From a virus: a stretch of 20,994 nucleotides of DNA. The stretch spans positions 1 through 20,994 of the IMG/VR virus record IMGVR_UViG_3300009593_000154. One strand, given 5' to 3'. Position numbers and translations under genes: made by a program. The notes beneath the pieces are model-generated. The model saw only the letters and a program-made list of their open reading frames with translations, did no database searches and was not told the origin of the DNA. Below, one piece after another: positions 20,762 to 20,994 of this stretch. Each line of letters starts with the position of its first letter. Position 1 is the first letter of the stretch.

Positions 20762-20994
20762 ATGGTTAAGAAATCAAACAAGCCGACCATAGTCGAACCA
20801 TCAATCGCTGAGGCAGTACCTAATTGGTTACGATCAGGGAAAAAACTTATCACAACACTACGTGACGAGGGAAAAGTTTGGACAGACTTTTTATCTCCCA
20901 AGAATGATGATTGCACTAGCACTCAGGAATATTACGACGGAATGAAAGTTGTAATTGCAACAGGTCTTGACAAGTTAGACTTGTACAATGAAGA
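20762..20994 (+). CDS. Rightward gene of unknown function, N-terminal 77 codons (runs off the right edge)
   Basis: The ATG at 20762 has AAGGA upstream at a spacing of 8-9 nt, and the frame is open to the window end. The protein starts MVKKSNKPTIVEPSIAEAVP and continues NWLRSGKKLITTLRDEGKVW and TDFLSPKNDD, then EYYDGMKVVIATGLDKLDLY. I do not recognise a family. The segment looks soluble and helical, with a basic N-terminus and no signal peptide. It is the only plus-strand gene and divergent from the virion operon, so it probably opens an early or replication-phase transcription unit. A minus-strand frame through the same bases is an antisense shadow. Confidence 0.75.
   Translation, partial: MVKKSNKPTIVEPSIAEAVPNWLRSGKKLITTLRDEGKVWTDFLSPKNDDCTSTQEYYDGMKVVIATGLDKLDLYNE

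Noticed and set aside
20707-20922. 71-aa minus-strand frame in the right-hand region
   Set aside because: It lies antisense to the plus-strand gene at 20762, which has AAGGA at good spacing; the minus frame has a start inside that gene and no supporting context.
1-20994. CRISPR array, tRNA, insertion sequence or integrase
   Set aside because: I found no regularly spaced repeats, cloverleaf-type segments, transposase frames or integrase motifs; the repeats present are within coding tails or short intergenic tracts.

Overview
This window is the virion-morphogenesis arm of a tailed bacteriophage (Caudoviricetes). It is AT-rich, and its proteins resemble families I know from uncultured marine phages. 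The portal (797 aa, P22-like in size, with a long charged C-terminal helix) and the neck proteins suggest a podovirus-like particle. No tape-measure, lysis, integrase or replication gene is visible, so lifestyle and host cannot be read from this stretch. Ribosome-binding sites are mostly strong AGGAG types, consistent with a bacterial host. Family names rest on motifs and memory of protein families, not on any search.

Layout: apart from one gene at the extreme right, every supported gene lies on the minus strand, so transcription runs from about 20,400 down to 1 through 34 tightly packed genes, many with 1-8 nt overlaps. In transcription order they are as follows. Packaging: terminase small subunit (20376-19783) and large subunit (19790-18237). 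Procapsid: portal (18237-15844), a 65-aa protein, a GroES-like co-chaperonin (15654-15283), a scaffold-like protein (15271-14240), a 149-aa protein, a 210-aa capsid-accessory candidate and the major capsid protein (13114-12206). A hairpin terminator follows, then two more beta-rich virion proteins (12084-11179 and 11131-10529) with a second GC-rich hairpin between them.

Neck region (10519-6986): head-tail adaptor candidates, a HeH/SAP-like protein and a zinc-ribbon protein. Among these sit four small basic proteins that end in the same kind of Gly/Lys/Arg-rich C-terminal tail. In three of them the tails are also related at DNA level, with exact direct repeats of 36 and 21 bp. This is the least explained feature of the window.

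Fibre region (6986-1): short beta-rich virion proteins, a 498-aa fibre-like protein, and a cassette of six genes with mirror symmetry: C1q-like / tail-assembly-chaperone-like / MSTL-family / MSTL-family / chaperone-like / C1q-like. After this come a 92-aa protein and the start of another tail fibre that runs off the left edge. The cassette looks like a duplicated or two-specificity receptor-binding module.

The 385-bp divergent region (20377-20761) separates this arm from a rightward gene entering at 20762. It holds a good sigma70-type promoter for the packaging operon (TTTACA-18-TATAAT), long plus-strand G runs next to CTATAGGG-like sites, a perfect 16-bp palindrome (TTAGGGAATTCCCTAA) and a weaker rightward promoter. 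It is the likely control centre of this part of the genome.
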